In this document: positions 53,578-61,983 of the stretch, piece by piece | Position numbering within the stretch: the first letter of the stretch is position 1 | Layout of the letters: each line of letters begins with the position of its first letter | Source: Pseudoprimorskyibacter insulae | Lineage (GTDB): Bacteria > Pseudomonadota > Alphaproteobacteria > Rhodobacterales > Rhodobacteraceae | Direction: 5' to 3' | Assembly: GCF_900302505.1 (NCBI RefSeq) | Contig: NZ_OMOJ01000001.1 | Coordinates: forward strand, 186,001 to 250,000 | DNA: 64,000 bases | Notes under the pieces: generated by a model | The model's input: only the letters and a program-made list of their open reading frames with translations | The model's database searches: none | What the model was told of the DNA's origin: nothing | Program-made: the position numbers and the translations under genes

Positions 53578-53653
53578 ATCCCGTTGCATGTGCGGGTTAT
53601 CACATGCACCTCCCTGTTGGACTAGGCCCGGTGAAAATCCGGGTCTTTTTTTT
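53578..53653 (+). ncRNA. candidate FNR-controlled small RNA
   Basis: About 75 bases, in the gap between the response-regulator gene and the LytTR gene. It would hold hairpin 1 (TGCATGTG 53585-53592, CACATGCA 53601-53608), a single-stranded linker starting CCTCCCTG (53609-53624), and a terminator hairpin (GGCCCGG 53625-53631, CCGGGTC 53639-53645, then eight T). No ribosome site or frame of note. The layout is that of an Hfq-dependent trans-acting sRNA; CCUCCC can pair with Shine-Dalgarno sequences. The 5' end is inferred from the FNR box. The terminator could instead belong only to the response-regulator mRNA. Confidence 0.55.
53625..53653 (+). terminator. rho-independent terminator (sRNA candidate / response regulator)
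   Basis: Seven-base stem GGCCCGG/CCGGGTC around TGAAAAT, then eight T. Its T run overlaps the stop codon of the convergent LytTR gene. There is no T run on the minus strand. Confidence 0.9.
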
Positions 53654-54563
53654 ATCCAACCTGTTCCAGCCATTCGGCCACTTCGGTCCTGCGGGACCGC
53701 GCCACTGGGATTTCGGTTCCGTCCCTCAGCAGCAGAACAGAATTGCCATTGCGCCGTTCGATCCGGTCGGCGGCTTTGCGGTTCACCCAAAACGACCGGT
53801 GTGTTTGCAGGCCATCGGTTTCCGGCAAAGATTCCGTCAGATCCTTGAGCGTTGCCCGCTCCATGAACGTGCCGGTGTCGGTGACAAATTCGACGTAATG
53901 TTCGACCGACTTCATATAGATGACATTGCTGGCCGGGATGGTCCGGTTCTTGAGATGCACAACCGCTGCATTCGGTGCAGCACTGGCTTGCGGCGATTGC
54001 GCTGTCGCGTCATCTGCCGGGGCTTCGGGCGCATCGGTCTTTTCCGTCGCTTGGTCCAGAAATGAAACGCCCTCAAACTGGGGCAGCATGAATGCCACTG
54101 TAAGAAATTCGCAGACTGTGGCGATCACCGCATAGCGCAGGCTTTCCAGAAAAATCGTCCAGCCCCCTGGCCATGGCAGGCCAAACCCTACTCTCGCGAT
54201 AAGGTATTTCACCAAAACCGCGACAAACAGGCCCCCAAAATTAGAGACAATGTTGGGCATTGGAATATCGGTTCCAAAACGCCGGTTCGCAAAGATGATT
54301 ACGCAGTACAGGGCGATCCAAAAACCGGTTGCCAGATAGCAGATGGCCAAGAAGACCAAGAAGCGCGATGGCAGGCCCAGCGGGATCGGCATCATCGGTG
54401 CATTCAGCAGCGCCACGCATAGGCTAAATAGTACCATAGAGATCGCAAAAAGGCGGGACGTAACAATGTCCCGAACCGCTTGCGACGTCACACGGAAGGC
54501 GCGACCGTTCGTGGCAAGTACGCGCAGTTCATGACAATTTTCTTTATTTTCCGCAGCTTTCAT
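53652..54563 (-). CDS. membrane-anchored LytTR-domain transcription factor
   Basis: A 303-residue protein with four hydrophobic segments between about residues 30 and 165 (such as LFAISMVLFSLCVALLNAPM and FLVFLAICYLATGFWIALYC), an Ala/Pro/Asp linker, then a LytTR DNA-binding domain. In that domain IYMKSVEHYVEFVTDTGTFM, LKDLTESLPETDGLQTHRSF, WVNRKAADRIERRNGN and GTEIPVARSRR are typical. It is therefore a one-component, membrane-bound regulator. Target and signal unknown; the adjacent orphan regulator and sRNA suggest a local envelope or oxygen circuit, but that is inference. Start ATG 54563; the open frame to 54710 is not supported. Confidence 0.88.
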   Translation of the reverse strand: MKAAENKENCHELRVLATNGRAFRVTSQAVRDIVTSRLFAISMVLFSLCVALLNAPMMPIPLGLPSRFLVFLAICYLATGFWIALYCVIIFANRRFGTDIPMPNIVSNFGGLFVAVLVKYLIARVGFGLPWPGGWTIFLESLRYAVIATVCEFLTVAFMLPQFEGVSFLDQATEKTDAPEAPADDATAQSPQASAAPNAAVVHLKNRTIPASNVIYMKSVEHYVEFVTDTGTFMERATLKDLTESLPETDGLQTHRSFWVNRKAADRIERRNGNSVLLLRDGTEIPVARSRRTEVAEWLEQVG

Positions 54564-54994
54564 AACAATCCAAGTAATGCCGGGTAATTTAAGTACCAAT
54601 CTCTTTTCTACAGTCTTCGGACCTGACCAGTTCGAGGACATACGGCGCGTCAAACCAATGTCGGACGTGCCAACCTGGCTAGACCCGTGGCTCCCCATGC
54701 CACGGGTCATCTATTTCTAGTAAAGCGGTAAACACCCGGTACAAACAGTTCGACCTTACGTTACTAAATTCTTGGTCAACGGGGTGCCTAAACCGGCGAC
54801 AAGATTCAAGCGAATTCAATCAATGGGGGCGTGGACCCATCGCGCAAATCATAGCAGCCCGCAGACAATAACAATACCAATATTCAATATATCTTAAACC
54901 TGCCCTTTCGGTTAGGCGCCGGGGTGCTCATCGGTTTTTCTTGCATTCCAGCGGGCAGGCTGGCACCAGCGGGAAAACAATGCCGGAGGCTCAG
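54564..54994. other. 430-base gap between the LytTR gene and xth
   Basis: No gene seen on either strand. It contains a strong hairpin at 54682-54708 and an AT-rich part (54860-54900, around ATATTCAATATATC) that could hold the xth promoter. Nothing else stands out. Confidence 0.6.
54682..54708. repeat. 10-base perfect inverted repeat
   Basis: GACCCGTGGC (54682-54691) and GCCACGGGTC (54699-54708) around TCCCCAT. It lies about 120 bases upstream of the LytTR ATG on that gene's leader strand. The plus-strand side is followed by a weak pyrimidine run (ATCTATTTC), so it could be a terminator, an attenuator or a protein site. Confidence 0.7.
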
Positions 54995-55783
54995 ATGTCG
55001 TTCACCCTTGCCACTTGGAACATCAATTCCGTCCGTCTGCGTGAAGGGCTGGTCGCCAAGTTGATGTCGGAACAGGCCCCCGATGTTCTGTGCCTGCAAG
55101 AATGCAAAAGCCCGGTCGAAAAGATCCCGCTAGAAGCGTTCCAAGCGCTTGGTTATCAGCACATCGTTGCCCGTGGTCAAAAGGGCTATAACGGTGTCGC
55201 GATCCTGTCGAAAATTCCGATGACCGATGCCGGTGACCGCGATTTTGCTTCGCTTGGTCATGCCCGCCATGTGGCGGCCAAGCTGGAGAACGGCGTGACG
55301 GTCCACAACTTTTACGTGCCTGCGGGCGGGGACAAGCCCGACCGCGAGGTGAACGAAAAGTTCGGCCAAAAGCTAGATTACCTGACCGAGATGCGCGACT
55401 GGTTCCACGCCGAGATGCCGGAAAAGGCGATCCTTGTCGGCGATCTGAACATTGCCCCGCGTGAAGATGATGTTTGGAACCACAAGCAACTGCTAAAGAT
55501 CGTCAGCCATACCCCGATTGAGGTTGACCATCTGGCCCAAGTTCAGGACAGCGGCAAATGGGTCGATATCACCCGGCAGGATATTCCCGAAGGGTTGCTT
55601 TATAGCTGGTGGTCCTACCGGGCCAAGGATTGGGACGAGGCCGATAAGGGCCGCCGTCTGGATCACGTCTGGGCCACGCCGGATATTTCCTCGGCCGCGC
55701 ATTCCAGCCGCATCCTGCGCGATGTGCGCGGATGGGAACAACCTTCTGACCACGCGCCGGTCTTTGCGACATTCGATCTGTGA
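54995..55783 (+). CDS. xth: exodeoxyribonuclease III
   Basis: AP endonuclease/3'-exonuclease of base-excision repair, 262 residues. ATWNINSVRLREGLV, LCLQECKSPVEKIP (catalytic Glu), KGYNGVAILSK, LVGDLNIAPREDDVW (Asp-Asn), and the C-terminal RRLDHVWATPD and SDHAPVFATFDL are all present. ATG 54995 has GGAGG upstream; an in-frame ATG 18 codons before it has no family support. Confidence 0.96.
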   Translation: MSFTLATWNINSVRLREGLVAKLMSEQAPDVLCLQECKSPVEKIPLEAFQALGYQHIVARGQKGYNGVAILSKIPMTDAGDRDFASLGHARHVAAKLENGVTVHNFYVPAGGDKPDREVNEKFGQKLDYLTEMRDWFHAEMPEKAILVGDLNIAPREDDVWNHKQLLKIVSHTPIEVDHLAQVQDSGKWVDITRQDIPEGLLYSWWSYRAKDWDEADKGRRLDHVWATPDISSAAHSSRILRDVRGWEQPSDHAPVFATFDL

Positions 55784-55857
55784 TCGGGTAGGCGGGCCTT
55801 GGCAGTCCGCCCGTGGAAGGCCATATAGGGGCAAACATATGCCGCAAGGAACATACA

Positions 55858-56766
55858 ATGATTGAACTCGGACAAGCCGCGCCCGTCGCAGACCTGATCA
55901 AGGACGTCTCGGAAGCAGACTTCATGGCCGAGGTGGTTGAGGCCAGCAAAACCGTCCCGGTGATCGTCGATTTTTGGGCGCCGTGGTGCGGCCCCTGCAA
56001 AACGCTTGGCCCCCAGCTTGAGGCAGCGGTGACCGCCGCCAAAGGCGCGGTGCGCATGGCCAAAGTCAACGTCGATGAAAACCAGATGATCGCCGGCCAA
56101 TTGCAGGTGCAATCTATCCCGACCGTCTATGCCTTCTGGCAGGGCCAGCCGATTGACGGCTTCCAAGGGGCCGTGCCGGGGTCCGAGATTAAGGCCTTTG
56201 TCGAACGTGTGATCGCGGCCTCTGGCGGCGATGCGTCGGGCGGGCTGGATGATGCCGTTGCCGCAGCGGACGAAATGCTGGAACAGGGCGCAGCGGCAGA
56301 TGCGGCCGAGATTTACGCCGCCATCGTTGGCGAAGAGCCGACGCACAAAGGCGCTTATGCCGGGCTTGTCCGCGCGCAGATTGCCCTTGGCGATTTGGAT
56401 CAGGCCGAAGCCATCCTGAACGGTGCCCCGGTTGAGATTTCGACCTCGGCTGAGCTTGAGGCCGCGCACGCACAGTTGGAACTGGCGCGTCAGGCTGCGG
56501 GGGCCGGACCGGTTGCCGAGTTGACGGCGCAGGTTGAGGCGGACCCGACCAACCATCAGCTGCGCTTTGATCTGGCGCAGGCGCTATTTGCCAATGGCGA
56601 TGCCGAAGGCGCGGTTGCCCAGCTTCTGGATCTGTTCCGCCGGGACCGTGAATGGAATGACGGCGCGGCCAAGGCCCAGCTGTTCACCATTTTCGAAGCG
56701 CTCAAGCCGAATGATCCGGTCGTTCTGAATGGCCGCCGCAAACTCAGCTCGATGATATTTGCCTGA
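55858..56766 (+). CDS. thioredoxin-fold co-chaperone (CnoX/YbbN-like)
   Basis: A 302-residue protein: a thioredoxin domain (1-125) and a C-terminal TPR-like helical domain. The redox centre is VDFWAPWCGPCKTLGP, so unlike E. coli CnoX it keeps both cysteines, as do many alphaproteobacterial members. IPTVYAFWQGQPIDGFQGAV is the cis-Pro segment. CnoX/YbbN protects proteins under oxidation and hands them to GroEL/DnaK. AAGGA precedes the ATG. Followed by the Lon-N and Trm112-like genes. Confidence 0.88.
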   Translation: MIELGQAAPVADLIKDVSEADFMAEVVEASKTVPVIVDFWAPWCGPCKTLGPQLEAAVTAAKGAVRMAKVNVDENQMIAGQLQVQSIPTVYAFWQGQPIDGFQGAVPGSEIKAFVERVIAASGGDASGGLDDAVAAADEMLEQGAAADAAEIYAAIVGEEPTHKGAYAGLVRAQIALGDLDQAEAILNGAPVEISTSAELEAAHAQLELARQAAGAGPVAELTAQVEADPTNHQLRFDLAQALFANGDAEGAVAQLLDLFRRDREWNDGAAKAQLFTIFEALKPNDPVVLNGRRKLSSMIFA

Positions 56767-56793
56767 TCGTTCCGGTGGGCTAAGTCACCCGGT

Positions 56794-57435
56794 ATGACAA
56801 AATATCCCGACCTGCCCGAGACCATTGCCGTTTTCCCCCTTCCGGGGGCACTGCTTTTGCCTCGGGCGCGACTGCCGTTGCATATCTTCGAGCCGCGTTA
56901 TCTGGCCATGCTGGATGATGCGCTGAAATCCGGCACCCGCATGATCGGCATGGTGCAGCCAACGTCTGCGCCGGATGGGTCGTCTGGCCTGTCGCGGATC
57001 GGGTGCGCGGGGCGGATCACCCAATTCTCTGAAACCGAGGATGGGCGCTATATGATCACGCTGACCGGCGTGTCACGGTTCCGCGTTCTGCGCGAAGTGG
57101 ATGGGTTTACCCCCTATCGCCGCTGCGATGTCAGCTGGTCCGGGTTTGAGCGCGATCAGGGCGGGGTTGAACGGGACGAAGGTTTTGACCGGCCTGCCTT
57201 CATGGCGTTGCTGGATCGGTATTTCGATGGTCAAAATCTGGATGTGGATTGGGGTACGCTTGAGGATGCCGAGGATGAATTGCTGGTCAATTCATTGTCG
57301 ATGCTGCTGGATTTCGGCCCCGAAGACAAACAGGCCCTACTGGAAGCGCCGTCGCTGACAACCCGGCGCGAAACGCTGGTGACCTTGATCGAATATGCCC
57401 TGCGGGGCGGCATTACAAAGGACTTTCTGCAATGA
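56794..57435 (+). CDS. LON peptidase substrate-binding-domain protein
   Basis: A 213-residue protein made only of the Lon N-terminal domain: [50 protein letters not shown]. It lacks the ATPase and protease parts of Lon. Such stand-alone Lon-N proteins are common in proteobacteria; role unknown, probably in substrate recognition. The stop overlaps the Trm112-like start (ATGA). Confidence 0.9.
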   Translation: MTKYPDLPETIAVFPLPGALLLPRARLPLHIFEPRYLAMLDDALKSGTRMIGMVQPTSAPDGSSGLSRIGCAGRITQFSETEDGRYMITLTGVSRFRVLREVDGFTPYRRCDVSWSGFERDQGGVERDEGFDRPAFMALLDRYFDGQNLDVDWGTLEDAEDELLVNSLSMLLDFGPEDKQALLEAPSLTTRRETLVTLIEYALRGGITKDFLQ

Positions 57436-57611
57436 GCGAATATGGTTTCGACCGTCGGATGTTGGAAGCGCTGGTCTGCCCGCAGACGCAGCAGCGGCTG
57501 GAGTATGACGCGGACCGCCAAGAGCTGGTCAGCAAGGCCGCAGGCTTGGCTTTTCCGATCCGCGACGGCATTCCTGTGATGCTGATTGATGAAGCGCGCG
57601 CGCTGGAATAG
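57432..57611 (+). CDS. Trm112-like small protein
   Basis: A 59-residue protein with the Trm112/UPF0434 pattern: [38 protein letters not shown] and [15 protein letters not shown]. Yeast Trm112 is a zinc-binding partner that activates methyltransferases; the bacterial members are short, often with fewer cysteines (one here). Coupled by ATGA overlap to the Lon-N gene. Confidence 0.9.
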   Translation: MSEYGFDRRMLEALVCPQTQQRLEYDADRQELVSKAAGLAFPIRDGIPVMLIDEARALE

Positions 57612-57686
57612 CGGCGGTTTGGGGCGCTGCCCCGTCTGCGCGAGGCGCAGACTCCCCGGGATATTTTGGGTCAGAAAATACATATG

Positions 57687-57716
57687 AAAAGGCCCGCCGG
57701 AAGGACGGGCCTTTTG
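57687..57716. terminator. bidirectional terminator between the Trm112-like gene and mcl1
   Basis: Arms AAAAGGCCCG and CGGGCCTTTT enclose a short loop that includes GGAA. The symmetric A and T runs let it work on both strands. Confidence 0.85.
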
Positions 57717-57727
57717 CGTTTTGGGCC

Positions 57728-58687
57728 TTACGATCCTGAGATCATTTCCGACTGGCGGACGATCACTTCGGCCTGTTTGATCGAAGCGATATCGACCAGA
57801 CGGCCTTTGTAGACGGTTGCGCCTTCGCCATTCGCCTTGGCCTGTTCCATCGCGGCGAGGATTTCGCGCGCTTCGGCAACGGCGGCTTCGGATGGGGTGA
57901 AGACCTCATTGGCCAGCGTGATCTGCTTGGGGTGGATCGCCCATTTGCCGACCATGCCCAGCGTGGCTGAGCGCAGCGCCTGCGCGCGGAACCCTTCGTC
58001 ATCCGAGAAGTCGCCGAAGGGACCATCGACCGGCAGAACGCCATGGGTGCGGCAGGCGGCGACGATGGCGGCCTGTGCCCAGTGCCACGGATCGGACCAG
58101 TGTTTCTGGCCTTCGTGTAGCATGTAGTAGTTTTCTTGCGTGCCGCCGATGCCGGTGGTGGCCATGCCCATTGATGCGGCAAAGTCGGCGGCACCAAGGC
58201 TCATTGCCTCAAGGCGGGGGGAGGCTGCGGCGATTTCTTCGACATGGGCGATGCCGGCGGCTGATTCGATGATGACTTCGAACTTGATCGGCTTGGTGCG
58301 GCCTTTTGCACGCTCAATCGCGGTGACCAGCGCGTCAACGGCATAGATGTCAGCGGCGCAGCCCACTTTGGGGATCATGATCTGGTCAAGGCGGTCGGAT
58401 GCCTGTTCCAGCAGGTCAACCACATCGCGATACCAGTAGGGGGTATCGAGGCCGTTGATACGGACCGACAATGTCTTGGTGCCCCAGTCGATTTCACCAA
58501 TTGCTTTGATGATATTGGCGCGGGCGCTGTCCTTATCCGACGGCGCGACCGAGTCTTCGAGGTCGAGATTGATGACATCGGCGGCGCTGGCGGCCATTTT
58601 TTCGAAGATTGCAGGGCGCGAGCCCGGTCCAAACAGCTGGCAGCGGTTGGGGCGGGCCGGGGCGGTGGGTTGGATGCGGAAGGACAT
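57728..58687 (-). CDS. mcl1: L-malyl-CoA / beta-methylmalyl-CoA lyase
   Basis: HpcH/HpaI-aldolase-family enzyme, 319 residues. In Rhodobacter sphaeroides Mcl1 cleaves beta-methylmalyl-CoA to glyoxylate and propionyl-CoA in the ethylmalonyl-CoA pathway, and makes or cleaves L-malyl-CoA. NRCQLFGPGSRPAIFEKMAA, VINLDLEDSVAPSDK, the metal-site segment FEVIIESAAGIAHVEEIA, and SLGAADFAASMGMATTGIGG match Mcl1 nearly word for word as I recall it. It implies acetate assimilation without a glyoxylate shunt, in keeping with phaA/phaB in the same window. Confidence 0.95.
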   Translation of the reverse strand: MSFRIQPTAPARPNRCQLFGPGSRPAIFEKMAASAADVINLDLEDSVAPSDKDSARANIIKAIGEIDWGTKTLSVRINGLDTPYWYRDVVDLLEQASDRLDQIMIPKVGCAADIYAVDALVTAIERAKGRTKPIKFEVIIESAAGIAHVEEIAAASPRLEAMSLGAADFAASMGMATTGIGGTQENYYMLHEGQKHWSDPWHWAQAAIVAACRTHGVLPVDGPFGDFSDDEGFRAQALRSATLGMVGKWAIHPKQITLANEVFTPSEAAVAEAREILAAMEQAKANGEGATVYKGRLVDIASIKQAEVIVRQSEMISGS

Positions 58688-58931
58688 CGGAGCCTCATCA
58701 GGTAATGAAATTGCGGATTTCTTGGATAATTCGGTATTAAATTACGCTGCGCTGCGCAAGTGTCTTTTGCGGGTGCAGCGAATGGTGGGTTGGGGTCTGT
58801 TCGAAGAATCTTCGAAAAAAGTACTGATTTGAGCAAAAATTTCCCACCCTATCGCGATGATTGGGAAAGATTGCAAAGAATTTCAGGGTCAGATGACGCA
58901 GACTCGGCATAAGCCTGAGTGGAGTGTTACG

Positions 58932-59933
58932 ATGATTCAGACCCCTTATTTGCTGTTTCTGGGCGATGCGCCCGATGGACTGGCTGCCAAAGTCGCCCAA
59001 GGTATTCGCGATTGGCGGCCCGATCAGTGCGTTGGCCAGTTCCGCCTTGAAGGGTGCAAAGCCGATCTGGGCTTGCCGGATATGAGCCTGGCCGATGCCT
59101 ATGCCAATGGTGCGCGGACGCTGGTGATTGGCGTGGCCAACCGTGGCGGCGTGATTTCGCAAAGCTGGCGGGCGGTGCTGCTGGAAGCGCTGGAGATCGG
59201 CTATGATCTGGCGTCGGGGCTGCACAACCTGCTGCGCAATGACAATGCGCTTGCTGCCGCCGCGCAGGTGCATGGCCGCACGCTTCATGATGTGCGTGTG
59301 CCGGGCGTGGCTTATCCGATCGCCACGGGTGAGAAACGCACGGGCAAGCGCGTGCTGGCCGTTGGCACCGATTGTTCGGTTGGCAAGATGTACACCGCGC
59401 TGGCGCTGGAACGCGACATGGTCGCCCTTGGGATGAAGGCAACCTTCCGCGCCACGGGCCAAACGGGGATCTTGATCACCGGCGCGGGCGTGCCGCTGGA
59501 TGCGGTGATTGCCGATTTCATGGCTGGGTCGATTGAATATCTGACCCCGGACAACGATGCGGATCATTGGGACATTATCGAAGGGCAGGGCAGCCTGTTC
59601 CACGCGTCCTATTCCGGGGTGAGCCTTGCCTTGATCCACGGTGGCCAGCCCGATGCGCTGGTGATCTGCCATGAGCCGACCCGCACGCACATGCGCGGTC
59701 TGCCGGGCTATGCGCTGCCGTCGCTTGAGGCGGTGCGCGACACGGCCCTGACCATGGCGCATGTGGTCAATCCGAACTGCAAAGTCGTCGGGGTGTCGGT
59801 GAACACCAAGGCGATGGGCGAGGATGAAGCGCGGGCCTATCTGGCGAAGGTTGAAGCCCAGGTGGGCGTGCCTGCTGTCGATCCGTTCCGCCACGGGGCA
59901 ACCCGGTTGGCAGAGGCTTTGGCCGCACTGTAA
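58932..59933 (+). CDS. dgcN: DgcN-like (DUF1611) D-glutamate N-acyltransferase
   Basis: A 333-residue DUF1611 protein. The P-loop-type segment GTDCSVGKMYTALALERDM lies mid-protein, and FRATGQTGILITGAGVPLD and IEGQGSLFHASYSGVSLALI follow. In marine Pseudoalteromonas the DUF1611 protein DgcN acetylates D-glutamate, and the linked DgcA converts the product; here the same pair is present (dgcA at 60011). The ATG at 58932 is used; upstream frame open to 58857. It is divergent from mcl1. Confidence 0.8.
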   Translation: MIQTPYLLFLGDAPDGLAAKVAQGIRDWRPDQCVGQFRLEGCKADLGLPDMSLADAYANGARTLVIGVANRGGVISQSWRAVLLEALEIGYDLASGLHNLLRNDNALAAAAQVHGRTLHDVRVPGVAYPIATGEKRTGKRVLAVGTDCSVGKMYTALALERDMVALGMKATFRATGQTGILITGAGVPLDAVIADFMAGSIEYLTPDNDADHWDIIEGQGSLFHASYSGVSLALIHGGQPDALVICHEPTRTHMRGLPGYALPSLEAVRDTALTMAHVVNPNCKVVGVSVNTKAMGEDEARAYLAKVEAQVGVPAVDPFRHGATRLAEALAAL

Positions 59934-59943
59934 GAAACAAACG

Positions 59944-59974
59944 GGGCGCCTGCGGCAAGCGGTGCGCCCTTTTT
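59944..59974 (+). terminator. terminator between dgcN and dgcA
   Basis: GGGCGC (59944-59949) pairs with GCGCCC (59964-59969), with partial pairing inside, followed by TTTTT. It stands inside the presumed operon, so either dgcA has its own promoter or the hairpin sets relative expression. Confidence 0.65.
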
Positions 59975-60010
59975 GCGTATTTATCAAAGAGAAGAAGCAA
60001 GAGGACCGCC

Positions 60011-60973
60011 ATGATCGAGGTGCTGCGCGATACGTTCAAACTGGCTGAGGTGTTTACTATCTCGCGCGGGTCGCGGACCGAGGCGCAGGTGTTGACGGTC
60101 CAGATCACGCGGGGCGGCTATGTGGGGCGCGGCGAATGCGTGCCCTATGCGCGGTACAATGAGACGCTGGACAGCGTTGCGGCTGAGATTGTGGCTTTGC
60201 CGGAAGGCATTGACCATAAGGCGGCCTTGGCCGCGCTTCCGGCGGGGGCCGCGCGCAATGCGGTGGATTGTGCCTTTTGGGACTTGGCGGCGAAACAGGC
60301 CGGGCAACGCGTTTGGGAATTGCTCGATTTGCCCGCGCCGGGGCCGATGATGACCGCCTATACCCTGTCGCTTGATACGCCTGATGCGATGGAGGCATCG
60401 GCCCGGCGTCATGCGCATCGGCCTTTGCTCAAGATCAAGCTAGGCACGCCCGATGACATGCCCCGGCTTGAGGCGGTGCGGCGCGGTGCGCCTGAAGCGC
60501 GTATCATCGTTGACGCAAATGAGGGGTGGAGCGCCGAGGTCTATTCCGAACTGGCGCCGCATCTGTTGCGTCTTGGCGTGGCCTTGGTTGAACAGCCTTT
60601 GCCGGCCGCTGAAGATGAGGCCTTGATTGGAATGGCGCGGCCTGTGCCTGTGTGCGCCGATGAAAGCTGCCATGACCGGGGCAGCCTGCCTGCGCTGAGG
60701 GGCAAGTATGATCTGGTGAACATTAAGCTGGACAAGACCGGCGGTCTGACCGAGGCGCTGGCGCTGCGGGATGCGGCGCGGGCCGAAGGCTATGGCGTGA
60801 TGGTCGGCTGTATGGTCGGATCGTCCTTGGCGATGGCCCCAGCGGTGCTGGTGGCGCAGGGGGCAGAAGTGGTGGATTTGGATGGGCCTTTGCTGTTGGC
60901 CGAAGATCGTCAACCGCCACTGGACTATGACGCGGCATGTGTGCATCCGCCTGTGGCGGCGCTTTGGGGCTAA
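60011..60973 (+). CDS. dgcA: DgcA-like dipeptide epimerase (enolase superfamily)
   Basis: A 320-residue enolase-superfamily protein of the muconate-lactonising/dipeptide-epimerase branch. The catalytic K-x-K is in LKIKLGTPDD; metal ligands are in IIVDANEGWS (Asp), VEQPLP (Glu), VCADES (Asp); the second base lysine is in NIKLDKTGG. In the DgcN/DgcA system this enzyme converts N-acetyl-D-glutamate towards L-glutamate; elsewhere relatives epimerise L-Ala-D/L-Glu from peptidoglycan. Linkage to dgcN favours the first. AGAGGA precedes the ATG. Confidence 0.85.
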   Translation: MIEVLRDTFKLAEVFTISRGSRTEAQVLTVQITRGGYVGRGECVPYARYNETLDSVAAEIVALPEGIDHKAALAALPAGAARNAVDCAFWDLAAKQAGQRVWELLDLPAPGPMMTAYTLSLDTPDAMEASARRHAHRPLLKIKLGTPDDMPRLEAVRRGAPEARIIVDANEGWSAEVYSELAPHLLRLGVALVEQPLPAAEDEALIGMARPVPVCADESCHDRGSLPALRGKYDLVNIKLDKTGGLTEALALRDAARAEGYGVMVGCMVGSSLAMAPAVLVAQGAEVVDLDGPLLLAEDRQPPLDYDAACVHPPVAALWG

Positions 60974-61083
60974 AGCCGTTCACGGTAACTTATTAGACTT
61001 TTCATTGGCTTGACTGTCTGGCCTGTCTGCATAATGGCGGGCGGGCGCGATTTTGCGCGAACGACAGGACATTGGAAAAGACC

Positions 61084-61917
61084 ATGACATCCCAAACAAT
61101 TGTGCGCCGCCTGATTTCTGCGGCTGTCGTTGCGAGTGCTTTATTTGCCCAAACCCACACGGCCACTGCCGAAGAGATGATCCAGTGGACGCCGAAACTG
61201 ACCCGCGACGGGCAGAAAGGTTATGCCGCTGCGATGGAGAAGCCAAAGAACTATGCCTTTGCGCTGAACAACAAGTCGGCCTGGGGATCGGGTTGGAATT
61301 TCGACACGGCCGAAGGCGCGCGCGACCGAGCGCTGAAAGGGTGCCGGAAGTGGGTGAAACCGGGGCAGGCCGATTGCGTGGTCTATATGCTGAACGGTGA
61401 GGTCGTCGCGGGCGAACAGGTGACCACGAAGAAAATCACCAAGCGTTATAAGGCGATCAGCGGCAAGCAAGCGGCGGCATTTTTCGGCCTGCGCGATGTG
61501 AGCTTTGCCGTGAATCGCTCGGCGGCGGTTGCCGAGTATGAAAAATTTCAGGCCACGGGCAAATACCCAGCCAACGACCAAAGCCTGACGAAACTGCTGA
61601 TGGGCAACAGCATCACCTCAACCGCCAATGGCGGCTATGCCATCGTGTTCGATGACAAAGGGGTGCTTTGGGCCAACAAGGCCGGGTCGAACAACATTCT
61701 GGCGGTTCAGTTCCGCCAGTGGCTGGTGACCAAGAACGGTTTGTTCTGCATGTTCGATGGGGCGTTTACCTCGACCGGGAAAAAGGTGGGTTCGCGCTGT
61801 GTGGCAATTTCCAGCATCGGGGGCGGCAAGGTGGAATGGCAGGGCCTCAGCTATGACGGCAAGCCAAAGACCAGCTTCCTTGTTGCGGGCGATGCAGCAA
61901 CGACCACGGGCAAATAA
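61084..61917 (+). CDS. secreted protein of unknown function
   Basis: A 277-residue protein with a signal peptide (MTSQTIVRRLISAAVVASAL, cleavage about residue 29, after TATAEE or near). The mature part begins YAAAMEKPKNYAFALNNKSA and WGSGWNFDTAEGARDRALKG, CRK, reminiscent of DUF4189-type modules (aromatic-Trp-Gly, then A-x2-R-A-L-x2-C). Four cysteines (two pairs) suit disulfides. C-terminal half has GGYAIVFDDKGVLWANKAGS and SRCVAISSIGGGKVEW. I do not recognise a full-length family. It lies between dgcA and dat, 110 bases downstream of dgcA, but a role with them is only suggested by position. Confidence 0.75.
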   Translation: MTSQTIVRRLISAAVVASALFAQTHTATAEEMIQWTPKLTRDGQKGYAAAMEKPKNYAFALNNKSAWGSGWNFDTAEGARDRALKGCRKWVKPGQADCVVYMLNGEVVAGEQVTTKKITKRYKAISGKQAAAFFGLRDVSFAVNRSAAVAEYEKFQATGKYPANDQSLTKLLMGNSITSTANGGYAIVFDDKGVLWANKAGSNNILAVQFRQWLVTKNGLFCMFDGAFTSTGKKVGSRCVAISSIGGGKVEWQGLSYDGKPKTSFLVAGDAATTTGK

Positions 61918-61983
61918 CGCGATGGCGTCTTGACGTCGGGGCGTTTGCCAAGAATGTAAGGCGCAGTTGAAAAGGAGAGCCTC

